From Streptomyces abyssalis (GTDB lineage: Bacteria > Actinomycetota > Actinomycetes > Streptomycetales > Streptomycetaceae), in NCBI RefSeq assembly GCF_001751365.1, contig NZ_LJGT01000041.1:675045-739044 (forward strand): 64,000 nucleotides of DNA, given 5' to 3'. Positions within the stretch are counted from its first letter, which is position 1. Every line of letters starts with the position of its first letter. Below, one piece after another: positions 28,458-36,878 of the stretch. The position numbers were made by a program, and so were the translations under genes. Under the pieces are notes generated by a model. That model was not told the DNA's origin. It searched no databases and saw only the letters and a list, made by a program, of their open reading frames with translations.

Positions 28458-28525
28458 GCGCACGGAGCATAGCCGCAGGCCGAGACGCATTTCACAGGCC
28501 GGCGCGACCGCCATAGCGTGGGCCC

Positions 28526-29497
28526 ATGAGCTTTGGTGACAGCAGTGCCGCGCCCGACCCGGTCCCGGCCGCGGCCCCTGCCCCCGCTCCGGCCGAGCCG
28601 GCGGCGGCCGGCGCGCGTGGTCCGTACGCACAGCAGGGCCACGGCCGGCCGGGCGCGGTGGCGATGGTCATCGGCAGCGCCATGTCGCTGCAGTTCGGGT
28701 CGGCTGTCGCCGCGACGCTCTTCCCGCGTGCCGGTGCGCTCGGCGTCGTCGCGCTCCGGCTGGTCTTCTCCGCTCTGCTGATGCTCGCGGTGTGCAGGCC
28801 GCGGCTTCGCGGTCACTCCCGTACGGACTGGGCCGCCGTCGCCGGGCTCGGTGTCGCCCTCGGCACCATGAACACGCTCTTCTACCAGGCCATCGACCGC
28901 ATCCCGCTCGGGGCGGCCGTCACCCTCGAACTGCTGGGCCCGCTGGTGCTGTCCGTCGTCGGCTCGCGCCGCCTGCTGAGCCTGCTGTGGGCGGGACTCG
29001 CGCTGGCCGGGGTGTATCTGCTGGGCGGGACCGGCAGCGGATTCGGCGGGATGAACCTGGCGGGTGCCGCCTTCGCGCTGGCCGCCGGTGCCATGTGGGT
29101 CGCGTACATCCTCTTCAACTCCCGTACGGGCGCCCGCTTCCCGAAGGCCGACGGCCTCGCCCTCGCGATGGTGCCGGCCGCGCTGCTCAGCGCGCCGCTG
29201 GGCGTGGCGAGCAGCGGGCGCGCGCTGCTGGACCCGGTAACGCTCGGTCTGGGCGCGGCGGTGGCGGTGCTCTCCTCGGGGGTGCCGTACACGCTGGAGC
29301 TGTTCGCCCTCCGCAGGCTGCCCGCTGCCACCTTCGCGTTGCTGATGAGCCTGATGCCGGTGGCGGCGGCGTCGGCGGGCTTCCTGGTGCTGGGGCAGCG
29401 CCTGCAGACGCCGGAGCTGGTGGCCATCGCGCTGGTGGTCGTCGCCAGCATGGGCGCGGTACGTACGCCGCCCGCCCCCCGGCCGCGGGCGCCATAG
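28526..29497 (+). CDS. EamA/DMT-family transporter (RhtA-like exporter)
   Basis: A 323-residue protein with ten hydrophobic segments in two EamA repeats after a Pro/Ala-rich N-terminal tail of 40 residues. Features such as FYQAIDRIPLGAAVTLELLGPL and LRRLPAATFALLMSLMPV resemble threonine/homoserine exporters of the RhtA type. The substrate is inferred only. It is divergent from the LysR gene, likely its regulator, and is followed after 9 bases by a methyltransferase gene. Confidence 0.83.
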   Translation: MSFGDSSAAPDPVPAAAPAPAPAEPAAAGARGPYAQQGHGRPGAVAMVIGSAMSLQFGSAVAATLFPRAGALGVVALRLVFSALLMLAVCRPRLRGHSRTDWAAVAGLGVALGTMNTLFYQAIDRIPLGAAVTLELLGPLVLSVVGSRRLLSLLWAGLALAGVYLLGGTGSGFGGMNLAGAAFALAAGAMWVAYILFNSRTGARFPKADGLALAMVPAALLSAPLGVASSGRALLDPVTLGLGAAVAVLSSGVPYTLELFALRRLPAATFALLMSLMPVAAASAGFLVLGQRLQTPELVAIALVVVASMGAVRTPPAPRPRAP

Positions 29498-29506
29498 GCT
29501 GGGCCG

Positions 29507-30670
29507 GTGAGCGAGCGCGAGCGGCAGAGGGCCGTCTGGACGGAGGACGGCGGCGAACGGTCCGCACTTTGGCGTTCGGAGAGCGGCATGAGGCCGCCGC
29601 GGCACGTACGGGTCGCGGACGACCGCATGACCGCGGACGCCGCCTACAAGCTGGCCTGCGAGGGGACGGCGCTGTTGTGGCGCGGCGACTACCACGGCGC
29701 ACGGCAGTTGCTCGCCGCGCTGCGCCGCCGCGTCGACCGCAAGCCGCCGAAGGCCGGCGCGAATCCGCGGGAGACCTTCCATCTGTACAGGCAGGCACAG
29801 TCCCGCCGCGCCCGCGTGCTGGGGATGCTGCTGGTGCCGCTCGACTCCGGCCCCGCGCAGGGGGGTTACGCGGTACCGCTGCGGCGCGCCCCCGACGTAC
29901 GCGGGGCGTGCGCCGAGGCGTACGGACCACCGGACGACGCCGGGCAGTCCCTCGTACCGCTGCGCGAACTGCTGGGTGTCATCGGCGCACACGAGTGGCG
30001 GCACCGGGGTGTACCGGTTCCGGCGCTCGGCGGCGACCGCGTGCACCCGGCGTACGGCGTCTTCTCACCGGTGCGCGGCGAGTACGTCGACCTGGTCGCC
30101 CGTACCCGACTGCCCCCGGACGGGCTCGCGTTCGACATCGGCACCGGCACGGGCGTGCTGAGCGCGGTGCTCGCGAGACGCGGATTCGCCCGTGTCGTCG
30201 CGACGGACCAGGACGAACGCGCGCTGGCCTGCGCCCGTGAGAACGCCGAACGGCTGGGTGTCGCTGACCAGGTGACGGTCGTCGCTGCGGATCTCTTCCC
30301 GCCGGGCGGCGAACGCGCCTCGCTCGCTGTCTGCAACCCGCCCTGGCTGCCCGCGAAGCCGGCCTCGCCTCTGGAAGCCGCCGTGTACGACCCCGGCAGC
30401 CGCATGCTCCGCGGCTTCCTGTCCGGGCTCGCGCAGCGGCTGACCCCGGAGGGCGAGGGCTGGCTGGTCCTCTCCGACCTCGCCGAGCACCTTCAGCTCC
30501 GTACGCGGGAGGAACTGCTCGGCTGGATCGACGCGGCGGGACTCGCCGTCGCCGGGCGCGAGGACGTCCGTCCCCGGCACCCGCGCTCCGCGGATCCGGA
30601 CGACCCGCTGCACGCGGCACGGGGCGCGGAGGTCACCTCGCTGTGGCGGCTGACGCGTACCGGCTCCTGA
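29507..30670 (+). CDS. SAM-dependent methyltransferase with NPPW motif
   Basis: A 387-residue protein. The C-terminal half is a class I methyltransferase: FDIGTGTGVLSAVLARRG binds SAM, and CNPPWLP is the NPPY-type motif of N-methyltransferases acting on amide or exocyclic amino groups (PrmC/HemK, RlmG-like). The N-terminal 180 residues are charged and may bind the target. GTG at 29507 is used; a start at the ATG 29588 is possible. It may be co-transcribed with the exporter. Confidence 0.8.
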   Translation: MSERERQRAVWTEDGGERSALWRSESGMRPPRHVRVADDRMTADAAYKLACEGTALLWRGDYHGARQLLAALRRRVDRKPPKAGANPRETFHLYRQAQSRRARVLGMLLVPLDSGPAQGGYAVPLRRAPDVRGACAEAYGPPDDAGQSLVPLRELLGVIGAHEWRHRGVPVPALGGDRVHPAYGVFSPVRGEYVDLVARTRLPPDGLAFDIGTGTGVLSAVLARRGFARVVATDQDERALACARENAERLGVADQVTVVAADLFPPGGERASLAVCNPPWLPAKPASPLEAAVYDPGSRMLRGFLSGLAQRLTPEGEGWLVLSDLAEHLQLRTREELLGWIDAAGLAVAGREDVRPRHPRSADPDDPLHAARGAEVTSLWRLTRTGS

Positions 30671-30735
30671 TCCACAGGTCCGCGCGCCCGGGCGAACCGC
30701 GGCCCCCGGGGGGCGATTCACCCGCCGTGCTCTCG

Positions 30736-31092
30736 TCAGCCCGCTGCCGTCGCGATGACCTCGTCCAGGATCTCGCGCGTGCGGCGCAGGTCGTCGATCG
30801 AGTGGTTGATCCGGTCACGTTCCGCCGTCAGCTGTTCGACGAGCCACGGAGTCGCGGTCTCCGCCGGGCCCCCGTCGTGGTCGCGCATGCAGGGCAGGAC
30901 GCTTGCGATCTTGTTGCCGCTCAGCCCCGCGGCGAGCAGCTGCTGAATGAGGATCACGCGGTCGACGGCTGCCTCCATGTACTCCCGGTGGCCGCCGGCC
31001 GTGCGCTCGGAGACGAGCATGGACTTCTGCTCGTAGTACCGCAGAGAGCGGACGCTCACGCCCGTACGCCGTGACAGCTCGCCGATCTTCAT
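30736..31092 (-). CDS. MerR-family transcriptional regulator
   Basis: A 118-residue MerR protein: MKIGELSRRTGVSVRSLRYYEQKSML is the winged helix and a dimerising coiled coil follows (ERDRINHSIDDLRRTREILDEV). No metal-type cysteine pair is present, so it is likely a sensor of an organic or redox signal. It is divergent from an old-yellow-enzyme gene, with a dyad operator between them, an arrangement typical of local control. Confidence 0.88.
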   Translation of the reverse strand: MKIGELSRRTGVSVRSLRYYEQKSMLVSERTAGGHREYMEAAVDRVILIQQLLAAGLSGNKIASVLPCMRDHDGGPAETATPWLVEQLTAERDRINHSIDDLRRTREILDEVIATAAG

Positions 31093-31125
31093 GGTGTTCC
31101 GGCCCTCACTCGGTCCAGGGTTGAA

Positions 31126-31143
31126 TCTGACACCGATGTGAGA
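31126..31143. promoter_or_regulatory. Candidate MerR operator
   Basis: TCTGACA-CCGA-TGTGAGA, with six of seven arm positions complementary. It lies in the 66-base divergent gap, directly after a TTGAAT hexamer at 31121 and 15 bases before the oxidoreductase start, the position of a MerR site between -35 and -10 elements. Confidence 0.6.
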
Positions 31144-31158
31144 TTTTACCGTTCCCCC

Positions 31159-32274
31159 ATGACGAACAGAGCCACTTCGCCTCTCCTCACCCCCTATTCC
31201 TCGGGAAGCCTCTCCCTCCCCAACCGTCTCGTCATGGCTCCCATGACCCGGTTCCGCGCGCACGAGGACGGAACGCCGCTCCCGGTGGTCGCGGACCACT
31301 ACGCGCAGCGCGCGGAAGCGGGGCTCCTCATCACCGAGGGCATCTGGCCGCACCGCCGGGGCCAGAGCGACTGGCGCCTCCCCGGGCTGGAGACCGCAGC
31401 CCACGTCGCGGGCTGGCGCGCGGTGACCGATGCCGTGCACGAGCGCGGGGGACGGATCTTCGCGCAGCTCATGCACGGCGGACGCCAGGGGCATCCGCGC
31501 TCGCGGTTGCTGGGCGACGTCCCGGCCGGGCCGTCCGCCGTGCCGGTCCCGGGCCCCGTCCACGTCAAGGACGGGAAGGCCGAGGCACCCGTGCCGCGCG
31601 AGATGACGGTGGACGACATCCGTACGGCGATCGACGACCACGTGGCTGCCGCACGCAACGCGCTGCGGGCCGGCTTCGACGGTGTGGAGATCCACGGCGC
31701 CAACAGTTACCTGACCCACCAGTTCCTCGCCGACAACACCAACCTCCGTGACGACGCGTACGGGTGCGACAAGACCCGGTTCGCCGTCGAACTGGTCACC
31801 GCGGTCGCCGAGGCCGTCGGAGCGGACCGCCTCGGGCTCCGGCTCTCGCCCGGCAACCCGCAGTTCGGCATGGCCGAACGCGCCCCGGCCCCGGTCTACC
31901 GCGCGTTGCTCGACGCGTTGAATCCGCTCGGCCTGGCCTATCTCCACCTCACGGACAACGACGACTACCCCGCACTCGCAGACCTGCGCCCTCGATGGAG
32001 GGGCACACTCATCGGCAACGTCGGCGAGAACCACGAGCCCACCACCCGGCAGCAGGGAGAACGCGTGCTGACACAGGGGTACGCGGATCTGGTCTCATAC
32101 GGGCGGGCGTTCCTCACCCACCCCGACCTGCCTGCCCGCATCGCCGTGAACGGTCCCATCGGCACGCCGATCGACACGGCCCGCCTCTACACGCACGGTG
32201 CGGAGGGCTACACCGATTACCCGACGCTCGAAGAAGAGCGTGCGAGTCAGCTCACCGCCGCAGAGAGCGGATGA
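31159..32274 (+). CDS. Old yellow enzyme-family NADH:flavin oxidoreductase
   Basis: A 371-residue FMN-dependent ene-reductase. It contains LVMAPMTRFRA at the N-terminus, QLMHGGRQGHP, GFDGVEIHGANSYLTHQFL with the substrate histidine/asparagine pair, and NVGENHE plus DLVSYGRAFLTHPDLP near the flavin phosphate site. Such enzymes reduce electrophilic alkenes and often protect against reactive quinones or enals, which fits control by the divergent MerR regulator. The start ATG at 31159 is chosen over 31138, which would overlap the operator. Confidence 0.9.
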   Translation: MTNRATSPLLTPYSSGSLSLPNRLVMAPMTRFRAHEDGTPLPVVADHYAQRAEAGLLITEGIWPHRRGQSDWRLPGLETAAHVAGWRAVTDAVHERGGRIFAQLMHGGRQGHPRSRLLGDVPAGPSAVPVPGPVHVKDGKAEAPVPREMTVDDIRTAIDDHVAAARNALRAGFDGVEIHGANSYLTHQFLADNTNLRDDAYGCDKTRFAVELVTAVAEAVGADRLGLRLSPGNPQFGMAERAPAPVYRALLDALNPLGLAYLHLTDNDDYPALADLRPRWRGTLIGNVGENHEPTTRQQGERVLTQGYADLVSYGRAFLTHPDLPARIAVNGPIGTPIDTARLYTHGAEGYTDYPTLEEERASQLTAAESG

Positions 32275-32803
32275 ACTGCTGAAGACGGGGAGAATGCCTT
32301 ACCGAATGCCGCCCTCATCGCCCTGAATACGGCTTTCAACGGAACATGCTGCTTTCTCTGCGGCCTTTGCCGGTTTATTCCGTCTGTTCGGTCGACCGGG
32401 GCATTCGGTACTGGTTCATCCGGTCGGGCGCGCCGGTGAGGCTCCGCCGGGCGGCGGTGCCTCCGCCCAATTCACCCCAAATCTGCAGCAAAACCTTGAA
32501 TCCGCTCGGTGGTCCACCCAGCAGAAACGGCGGCCGACCGCAAGGGAGCGCTCACGGTCATGGCAAAAGTTGTGCCATAAGCACGAGAGAGCCGTTGTCG
32601 TGGACACGCTGCGCTAGGCTCATGCCGCCTTTAGGCCACTTAGGTCTAGGCCTGCACGCGATCAGACCCGCAATTCAATGGCGTTGTCGTTGGGGACCTG
32701 GACCAACGTCATTGTCCTCGGTCATCTCACGGCCCCGAAAGGGCACGGGGGCTCGTGGATTTCGAGGCGCTGAATGACGCGAAATGAGTGGAGTGAAGTC
32801 GAT
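32275..32803 (+). promoter_or_regulatory. Long gene-free region upstream of the DUF1996 wall-protein gene
   Basis: No convincing gene was found in these 529 bases. Base composition is lower in GC than the neighbours around 32280-32360. Near the right half, the hexamer TAGGYY recurs four times (32615, 32632, 32641, 32647), including TAGGTCTAGGCCTG, which is weakly dre-like. This looks like a complex promoter for the wall-protein gene. Confidence 0.5.
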
Positions 32804-35071
32804 ATGGGAAGAAAAGGCCACAGACGCTCGCGCAGGGCGAACAGAACCATAGCGATCGTCGCAGCGCTGGTGGTTGGTGGTGGCGGCGCGGCGGCGGTGG
32901 GTGTGAGCGCCTTCGCGGGGTCGGGTGAAGACCCCGTTGCTGCCGCCAGCACGATCGACTGTCCTGATGTGAGCCTTGCACTGGGCCAGGTGCCCGAGGG
33001 TGCCAAGAAGCCCGTGGGTCAGAAGCTCGCCACTCTGGACCAGCAGGTCGCGCAGGCCTACGGCCAGTGGAACTCCCAGGAGCAGAGCTCCGAGGAGGCC
33101 CTGGGCCAGTTGAACCAGCAGCGCTCGGAGACCATCCGGAGCATGGGTCAGGACATTGAGAACGCCGGCGGCCAGGCCCCCGGTGACATGGAGTCCATGG
33201 CCCAGTGCCAGATGATGCAGGACCAGGCCACGCAGGAAGGCCAGGAGGGCGGCGGCGAGGACGGGCAGCAGGTTCAGGGCCCGGTCGCCGCCGACTTCGT
33301 CAACATCGAGGACGTCGAGCCCAACGCCTCCGAGGAGGAGGCCCCGGGCGGCACCTTCACGACGGAGTGCGGCAACAACGAGGAAGAGCACTTCAACTCC
33401 GACAACGTGATCGCCGCTCCGGGTGTTCTGAACGGCGCCCACCACGTGCACGACTACGTGGGCAACGAGGACACCAACCAGGCCTCCAGCGACGAGTCTC
33501 TCGCCGCGGCTAGCACCACCTGCGCCAAGGGCGACAAGTCGACGCACTACTGGCCCGTGATCCGTTCTCTGGACGGCAACGAGGACCAGCGGGGCGCCGT
33601 GCAGGAGGGCGACGTCCAGGAGCAGCAGGGCGGCGAGGGCCAGGAGGAACAGCCTCAGGGCGCTCGCAACGGTGACGACGCCGGTCAGGACCAGGGACAG
33701 GGTCAGGAGCAGCCTCCGGGCGAGGAACAGCCTCCGGAGGAGGGCCAGGACCAGGGCCAGGACCAGGGCCAGGACCAGGGCCAGGGCCAGGGCCAGGACC
33801 AGGGTCAGGAGCAGCCTCCGGGTGAGGAGCAGCCTCCGGAGGAGGGCCAGGACCAGGGCCAGGACCAAGGTCAGGAACAGCCCCCGGAGGAAGGCCAGGA
33901 CCAGGGTCAGGGTGAAGGCGAAGAGGAAGAGCAGGTGGGTGGCGGCGAAGGTGCCGAGGCCCAGGTCGGCGACGGTGGGGCCAACGACCTCAACGTCGGC
34001 AGCATCCTGGAGCCGGACGCCGAGCTGAAGTTCACCTCAGGCGGTGCCGATCAGGTCGTCGAGATGCCGCGCTTCCTGCGCATCATCACCGGTGACGCGA
34101 AGTCCTTCACCAACGGCGACGAGAACGCCAACGCGTCGTGGAGCTGTGAGGGCTTCGAGGACCGCCAGCTCGAGGAGCAGTACCCGATCTGCCCCGAGGG
34201 CAGCGCCACGATCCGTACGTTCAACTTCCAGAACTGCTGGGACGGCCAGAACACGGACAGCGGCAACCACCGCGACCACATGGCGTTCTCGGACGACCAG
34301 GGCAACTGCCCCCAGGGCTTCCAGAACGTCCCGCAGTTGCAGCAGACGATCAAGTACGACATCCCTCAGCAGAACTTGCTCAACGCTGACACACCGTTCG
34401 CGGTGGACTCCTTCCCGGAGCAGCTGCACAAGCCCATCACCGACCACAGCGACTTCATCAACGTCATGCCCGAGGAACTGATGAAGGAAGCCGTGGACTG
34501 CATCAACGAGGACAAGGAGTGCCCCAAGGCCGACACGGGCGGCGGTGAAGGAGGAGAGGGAACAGACTCGAAGCCTGAGCAGTCGCCGTCGAAGCCGGAC
34601 GAGTCCAAGCCGGAAGAGCCGTCGGACTCGGGCAAGGACAAGCCGTCCGAGTCGAAGCCGGACGACTCCGGGCCCGCGGACTCGAACCCGGACAAGCAGT
34701 CCTCGGCACCGGAGCCGAAGCCGGAGTCGAAGCCGGATGACTCCAGGCCGGCGGACTCGGACCGGGACGAGCCGGCCCCGGCACCGGAGTCCAAGCGCGA
34801 CGACTCCACCTCGTCGGACGACGACCGGGATGAGCCGTCCTCGGCACTGGGTGCTGGATCGGGCAACTCCACTCCCAAGGCCGTGAACCGGGACGACCCG
34901 TCCTCGGCACCGGACCAGTCGACCCAGCTGGCGAAGGAAGAGGACAGTGACCTCGCGACCACCGGCTCCGACACCCCGATCGTTCTGATCGTCGGGATCG
35001 CCTTGGCAGTCGCGGCTGCCGGTGGCGCCCAGGTGTGGTGGCTGCGCCGCAGGAACGCTGCCCGTTACTGA
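32804..35071 (+). CDS. Cell-wall-anchored DUF1996 protein split by a QDQG repeat, LATTG sortase signal
   Basis: A 755-residue exported protein. A basic N-terminus and hydrophobic segment (about 14-36) form a signal peptide. A helical Gln-rich region follows (60-160). DUF1996 is then found in two parts: 185-256 (LNGAHHVHDYVGN, STHYWPVIRSL) and 396-585 (FLRIITGD, NCWDGQNTDSGNHRDHMAF). They are separated by about 135 residues of QDQG/EQPPGEE repeats. A Ser/Pro/Asp/Lys stalk leads to LATTG at 717-721, a membrane helix and a basic tail, matching the LAxTG signal of class E sortases. DUF1996 function is unknown; it occurs in fungi and actinobacteria. The ATG at 32804 follows a GGAGTGAAG. Confidence 0.88.
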   Translation: MGRKGHRRSRRANRTIAIVAALVVGGGGAAAVGVSAFAGSGEDPVAAASTIDCPDVSLALGQVPEGAKKPVGQKLATLDQQVAQAYGQWNSQEQSSEEALGQLNQQRSETIRSMGQDIENAGGQAPGDMESMAQCQMMQDQATQEGQEGGGEDGQQVQGPVAADFVNIEDVEPNASEEEAPGGTFTTECGNNEEEHFNSDNVIAAPGVLNGAHHVHDYVGNEDTNQASSDESLAAASTTCAKGDKSTHYWPVIRSLDGNEDQRGAVQEGDVQEQQGGEGQEEQPQGARNGDDAGQDQGQGQEQPPGEEQPPEEGQDQGQDQGQDQGQGQGQDQGQEQPPGEEQPPEEGQDQGQDQGQEQPPEEGQDQGQGEGEEEEQVGGGEGAEAQVGDGGANDLNVGSILEPDAELKFTSGGADQVVEMPRFLRIITGDAKSFTNGDENANASWSCEGFEDRQLEEQYPICPEGSATIRTFNFQNCWDGQNTDSGNHRDHMAFSDDQGNCPQGFQNVPQLQQTIKYDIPQQNLLNADTPFAVDSFPEQLHKPITDHSDFINVMPEELMKEAVDCINEDKECPKADTGGGEGGEGTDSKPEQSPSKPDESKPEEPSDSGKDKPSESKPDDSGPADSNPDKQSSAPEPKPESKPDDSRPADSDRDEPAPAPESKRDDSTSSDDDRDEPSSALGAGSGNSTPKAVNRDDPSSAPDQSTQLAKEEDSDLATTGSDTPIVLIVGIALAVAAAGGAQVWWLRRRNAARY
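33683..33916 (+). repeat. In-frame low-complexity tandem repeat (QDQG / EQPPGEE units)
   Basis: A 12-base unit reading CAGGACCAGGGC, coding QDQG, recurs in direct array and alternates with blocks coding EQPPGEEQPPEEG. Two longer copies of the compound block lie around 33700-33770 and 33800-33870. All units stay in frame, so copy number can vary without breaking the protein. Confidence 0.88.
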
Positions 35072-35096
35072 CCTGCCGTGACTCATCGGCAGTGAA

Positions 35097-35145
35097 CGAC
35101 CAGGTCCCGTACCCGCTCGCGCAGAGCGGGTACGGGACCTGGTCG
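35097..35145. terminator. Perfect 22-bp hairpin after the DUF1996 gene
   Basis: Arms at 35097-35118 and 35124-35145 are fully complementary with a GCGCA loop, 25 bases after the stop. It also stands about 100 bases beyond the convergent sodN stop and could end both transcripts. Confidence 0.88.
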
Positions 35146-35241
35146 TGTCCAAGGGCTGTCACACTGCGGGATCACGCGGCACCCGTGGCCGCGGGACCAG
35201 GCGGTGTCAACGAAGCCGCAGGTCAGCGGAGTTGAGGCGGT

Positions 35242-35637
35242 TCAGCCCTTCTTCGTCTCCCAGAAGACCTTGTCGATCTGGGCGATGTAGTCCAGGGCCT
35301 TCTGGCCCGTGGCGGGGTCTGTCGAGCCCTTGGCCGTCGAGAGGGCCTTGAGGGTCTCGTTGACCAGCTGGTGCAGTTCCGGGTACTTCTCGAAGTGCGG
35401 GGGCTTGAAGTAGTCACTCCACAGCACCGAGACGTGGTGCTTGGCCAGCTCGGCCCGCTCCTCCTTGATCGTGGTGGCACGAGCGCGGTAGTGCGGGTCC
35501 TCGTTGGCCTGGTACTTCTCCTGGATCGCCTTGACCGACTCCGCCTCGATGCGGGCCTGCGCCGGGTCGTAGACACCGCAGGGCAGGTCGCAGTGGGCGC
35601 TGACCTGGACCGTGGGCGCGAACAGACGGGAAAGCAT
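35242..35637 (-). CDS. sodN: Nickel superoxide dismutase precursor
   Basis: A 131-residue precursor. The first 14 residues (MLSRLFAPTVQVSA) are the leader removed so that His15 becomes the N-terminus of the nickel hook HCDLPCGVY, where the His amine and side chain and the two cysteines bind nickel. The rest is the four-helix bundle of the hexameric enzyme that dismutates superoxide. The removal is done by the SodX peptidase, encoded divergently. A TCTCAC-CT-GTGAGA dyad lies at 35664-35677, just upstream of the start codon. Confidence 0.97.
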   Translation of the reverse strand: MLSRLFAPTVQVSAHCDLPCGVYDPAQARIEAESVKAIQEKYQANEDPHYRARATTIKEERAELAKHHVSVLWSDYFKPPHFEKYPELHQLVNETLKALSTAKGSTDPATGQKALDYIAQIDKVFWETKKG

Positions 35638-35663
35638 ATAGCCGTCCTTCCTCGTGATCGTCT

Positions 35664-35677
35664 TCTCACCTGTGAGA
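35664..35677. promoter_or_regulatory. Small dyad in the sodN/sodX divergent promoter
   Basis: Perfect six-base arms TCTCAC and GTGAGA flank CT, 27 bases upstream of the sodN start codon. It does not match the nickel regulator Nur box that I remember from sodF, so the binding factor is unknown; it could instead be a leader hairpin. Confidence 0.4.
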
Positions 35678-35807
35678 TTACTCCGTAGGGGAGGCCTTTT
35701 CGCGTGTGCCCCCTGGGGCTTAGGACAAAAGTCCGGTGCGGGGTGAGCGTGAGGACGGGCGACGATGTGAGGCGTCGCCGGAGTTCGGACAGCGAAGGAG
35801 CGGAGCC

Positions 35808-36257
35808 TTGAGCGGGTTGCTGAAACGGATCGGTCTCGCCGAGGTCTACAACCCGTCGATGCTGCCGCTGCTCCGGCCCGGTGACCGTCTGGTGGTGAAG
35901 TACGGCTCGCGCGTGCGACCCGGAGCGGTCGTGGTGCTGCGGCATCCGCTCCAGCACGACCTGCTCATCGTCAAACGGGCTGTGGAGCGCCGTTCGGGTG
36001 GCTGGTGGGTGGTCGGTGACAATCCGCAGGTGCGCAATGACAGCCGGGAGTTCGGCGCCGTGCCCGACGACTTGATGGTCGCCCGCGTGTGGGTGCGGCT
36101 GCGTCCGCCGCGGGGGCCGCGGCGCCGCCTGCGGCCCGTGCTGCCGTGGGTGCTCTCCGCGGTGCGGCCTCTTCCGGCGCTGCGGGGCGGACGCTCCGGG
36201 CCGGCCTATGTGCCGTCGTTGCTGTCCTGGCTCGCCAGGCGCTTGCGGGCGCGGTAG
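35808..36257 (+). CDS. sodX: SodX, signal-peptidase-type maturation protease for nickel SOD
   Basis: A 149-residue S26-type peptidase. It has the nucleophile serine in YNPSMLPLLRPGD, the general-base lysine in LIVKRAVE, and the box E signature GDNPQVRNDSREFG. It lacks the usual membrane anchor, consistent with processing the cytoplasmic SodN precursor. The TTG at 35808 is chosen because AAGGAG lies seven bases before it and the product then matches the family length. Its last 52 bases overlap the 3' end of the convergent CGNR gene. Confidence 0.92.
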   Translation: MSGLLKRIGLAEVYNPSMLPLLRPGDRLVVKYGSRVRPGAVVVLRHPLQHDLLIVKRAVERRSGGWWVVGDNPQVRNDSREFGAVPDDLMVARVWVRLRPPRGPRRRLRPVLPWVLSAVRPLPALRGGRSGPAYVPSLLSWLARRLRAR

Positions 36258-36790
36258 GCGGCGACGTTGGCGCGGGTTGCGCAGCGGTCGGAGCAGTAGC
36301 GGCGGGAGCGGTTCGTCGAGGTGTCCAGGTAGGCCCGGCTGCAGGGCGCGGCCTGGCAGACGCCGAGCCGGTCCACGCCCAGGTCGGTGAGGTGGAAGGC
36401 GAGCCCCATGCAGGCGGTGGCGGTGTAGCCGGCCGCCGTCGTGACGGGGTGCTCGGCCAGATGCATGTGCCAGCGGGGGCGTCCGTCGTCGGCGAGATCG
36501 CCGTGGCCGCTGATCTGGGGGCTGGTGGGGAACTCCATGAGCAGTGCGTTGAGCAGGTCCACGGCCCGGGTGCCGTCGCCCTCGGACGCGGCGCCGAAGA
36601 CGGCGCGCAGCCGCGTCCGCACGGCCCGCAGCCGGCCCACGTCGGCGTCCGTGGCCCTGCGGGCCATCTGCCCGTTGGTGCCGCACAGTTCCCGTACGGC
36701 CTCGACGGACGTGAGGGTGTCCTCGCCGCGCTCGGGCTGCTCGGTGTTGACCAGGCGCACCGCCATGTCCGAGTAATGGTTCAGTTCCAC
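36206..36790 (-). CDS. CGNR zinc-finger/ABATE-domain regulator
   Basis: A 194-residue protein with an N-terminal ABATE-type domain and a C-terminal CGNR zinc finger whose ligands are likely the cysteines in VCQAAPCSRAYLD and RRYCSDRCATRANVAAYR. Such proteins are presumed DNA-binding stress regulators. The gene is convergent with sodX and overlaps its 3' end by 52 bases, so one transcript is antisense to the other. It is divergent from the methyltransferase gene. Confidence 0.87.
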   Translation of the reverse strand: MELNHYSDMAVRLVNTEQPERGEDTLTSVEAVRELCGTNGQMARRATDADVGRLRAVRTRLRAVFGAASEGDGTRAVDLLNALLMEFPTSPQISGHGDLADDGRPRWHMHLAEHPVTTAAGYTATACMGLAFHLTDLGVDRLGVCQAAPCSRAYLDTSTNRSRRYCSDRCATRANVAAYRARKRLASQDSNDGT

Positions 36791-36878
36791 TTGTGGTCCT
36801 TACGGCTGCCGGTCTATCGTCGGCCGTGTCCGGTAATGAGCGGGTTCGGTCTGAGGGTATTACATTCAGGAGGACGGC

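Noticed and set aside
33683..33916. CRISPR-like array from regular short repeats
   Set aside because: Repeats are 12 bases, contiguous and in frame inside a protein gene, with no spacers or cas genes.
35664..35677. Dyad near sodN as a Nur (nickel regulator) box
   Set aside because: The arms TCTCAC/GTGAGA do not resemble the TGCA-containing Nur site that I recall from sodF; kept only as an unassigned dyad.
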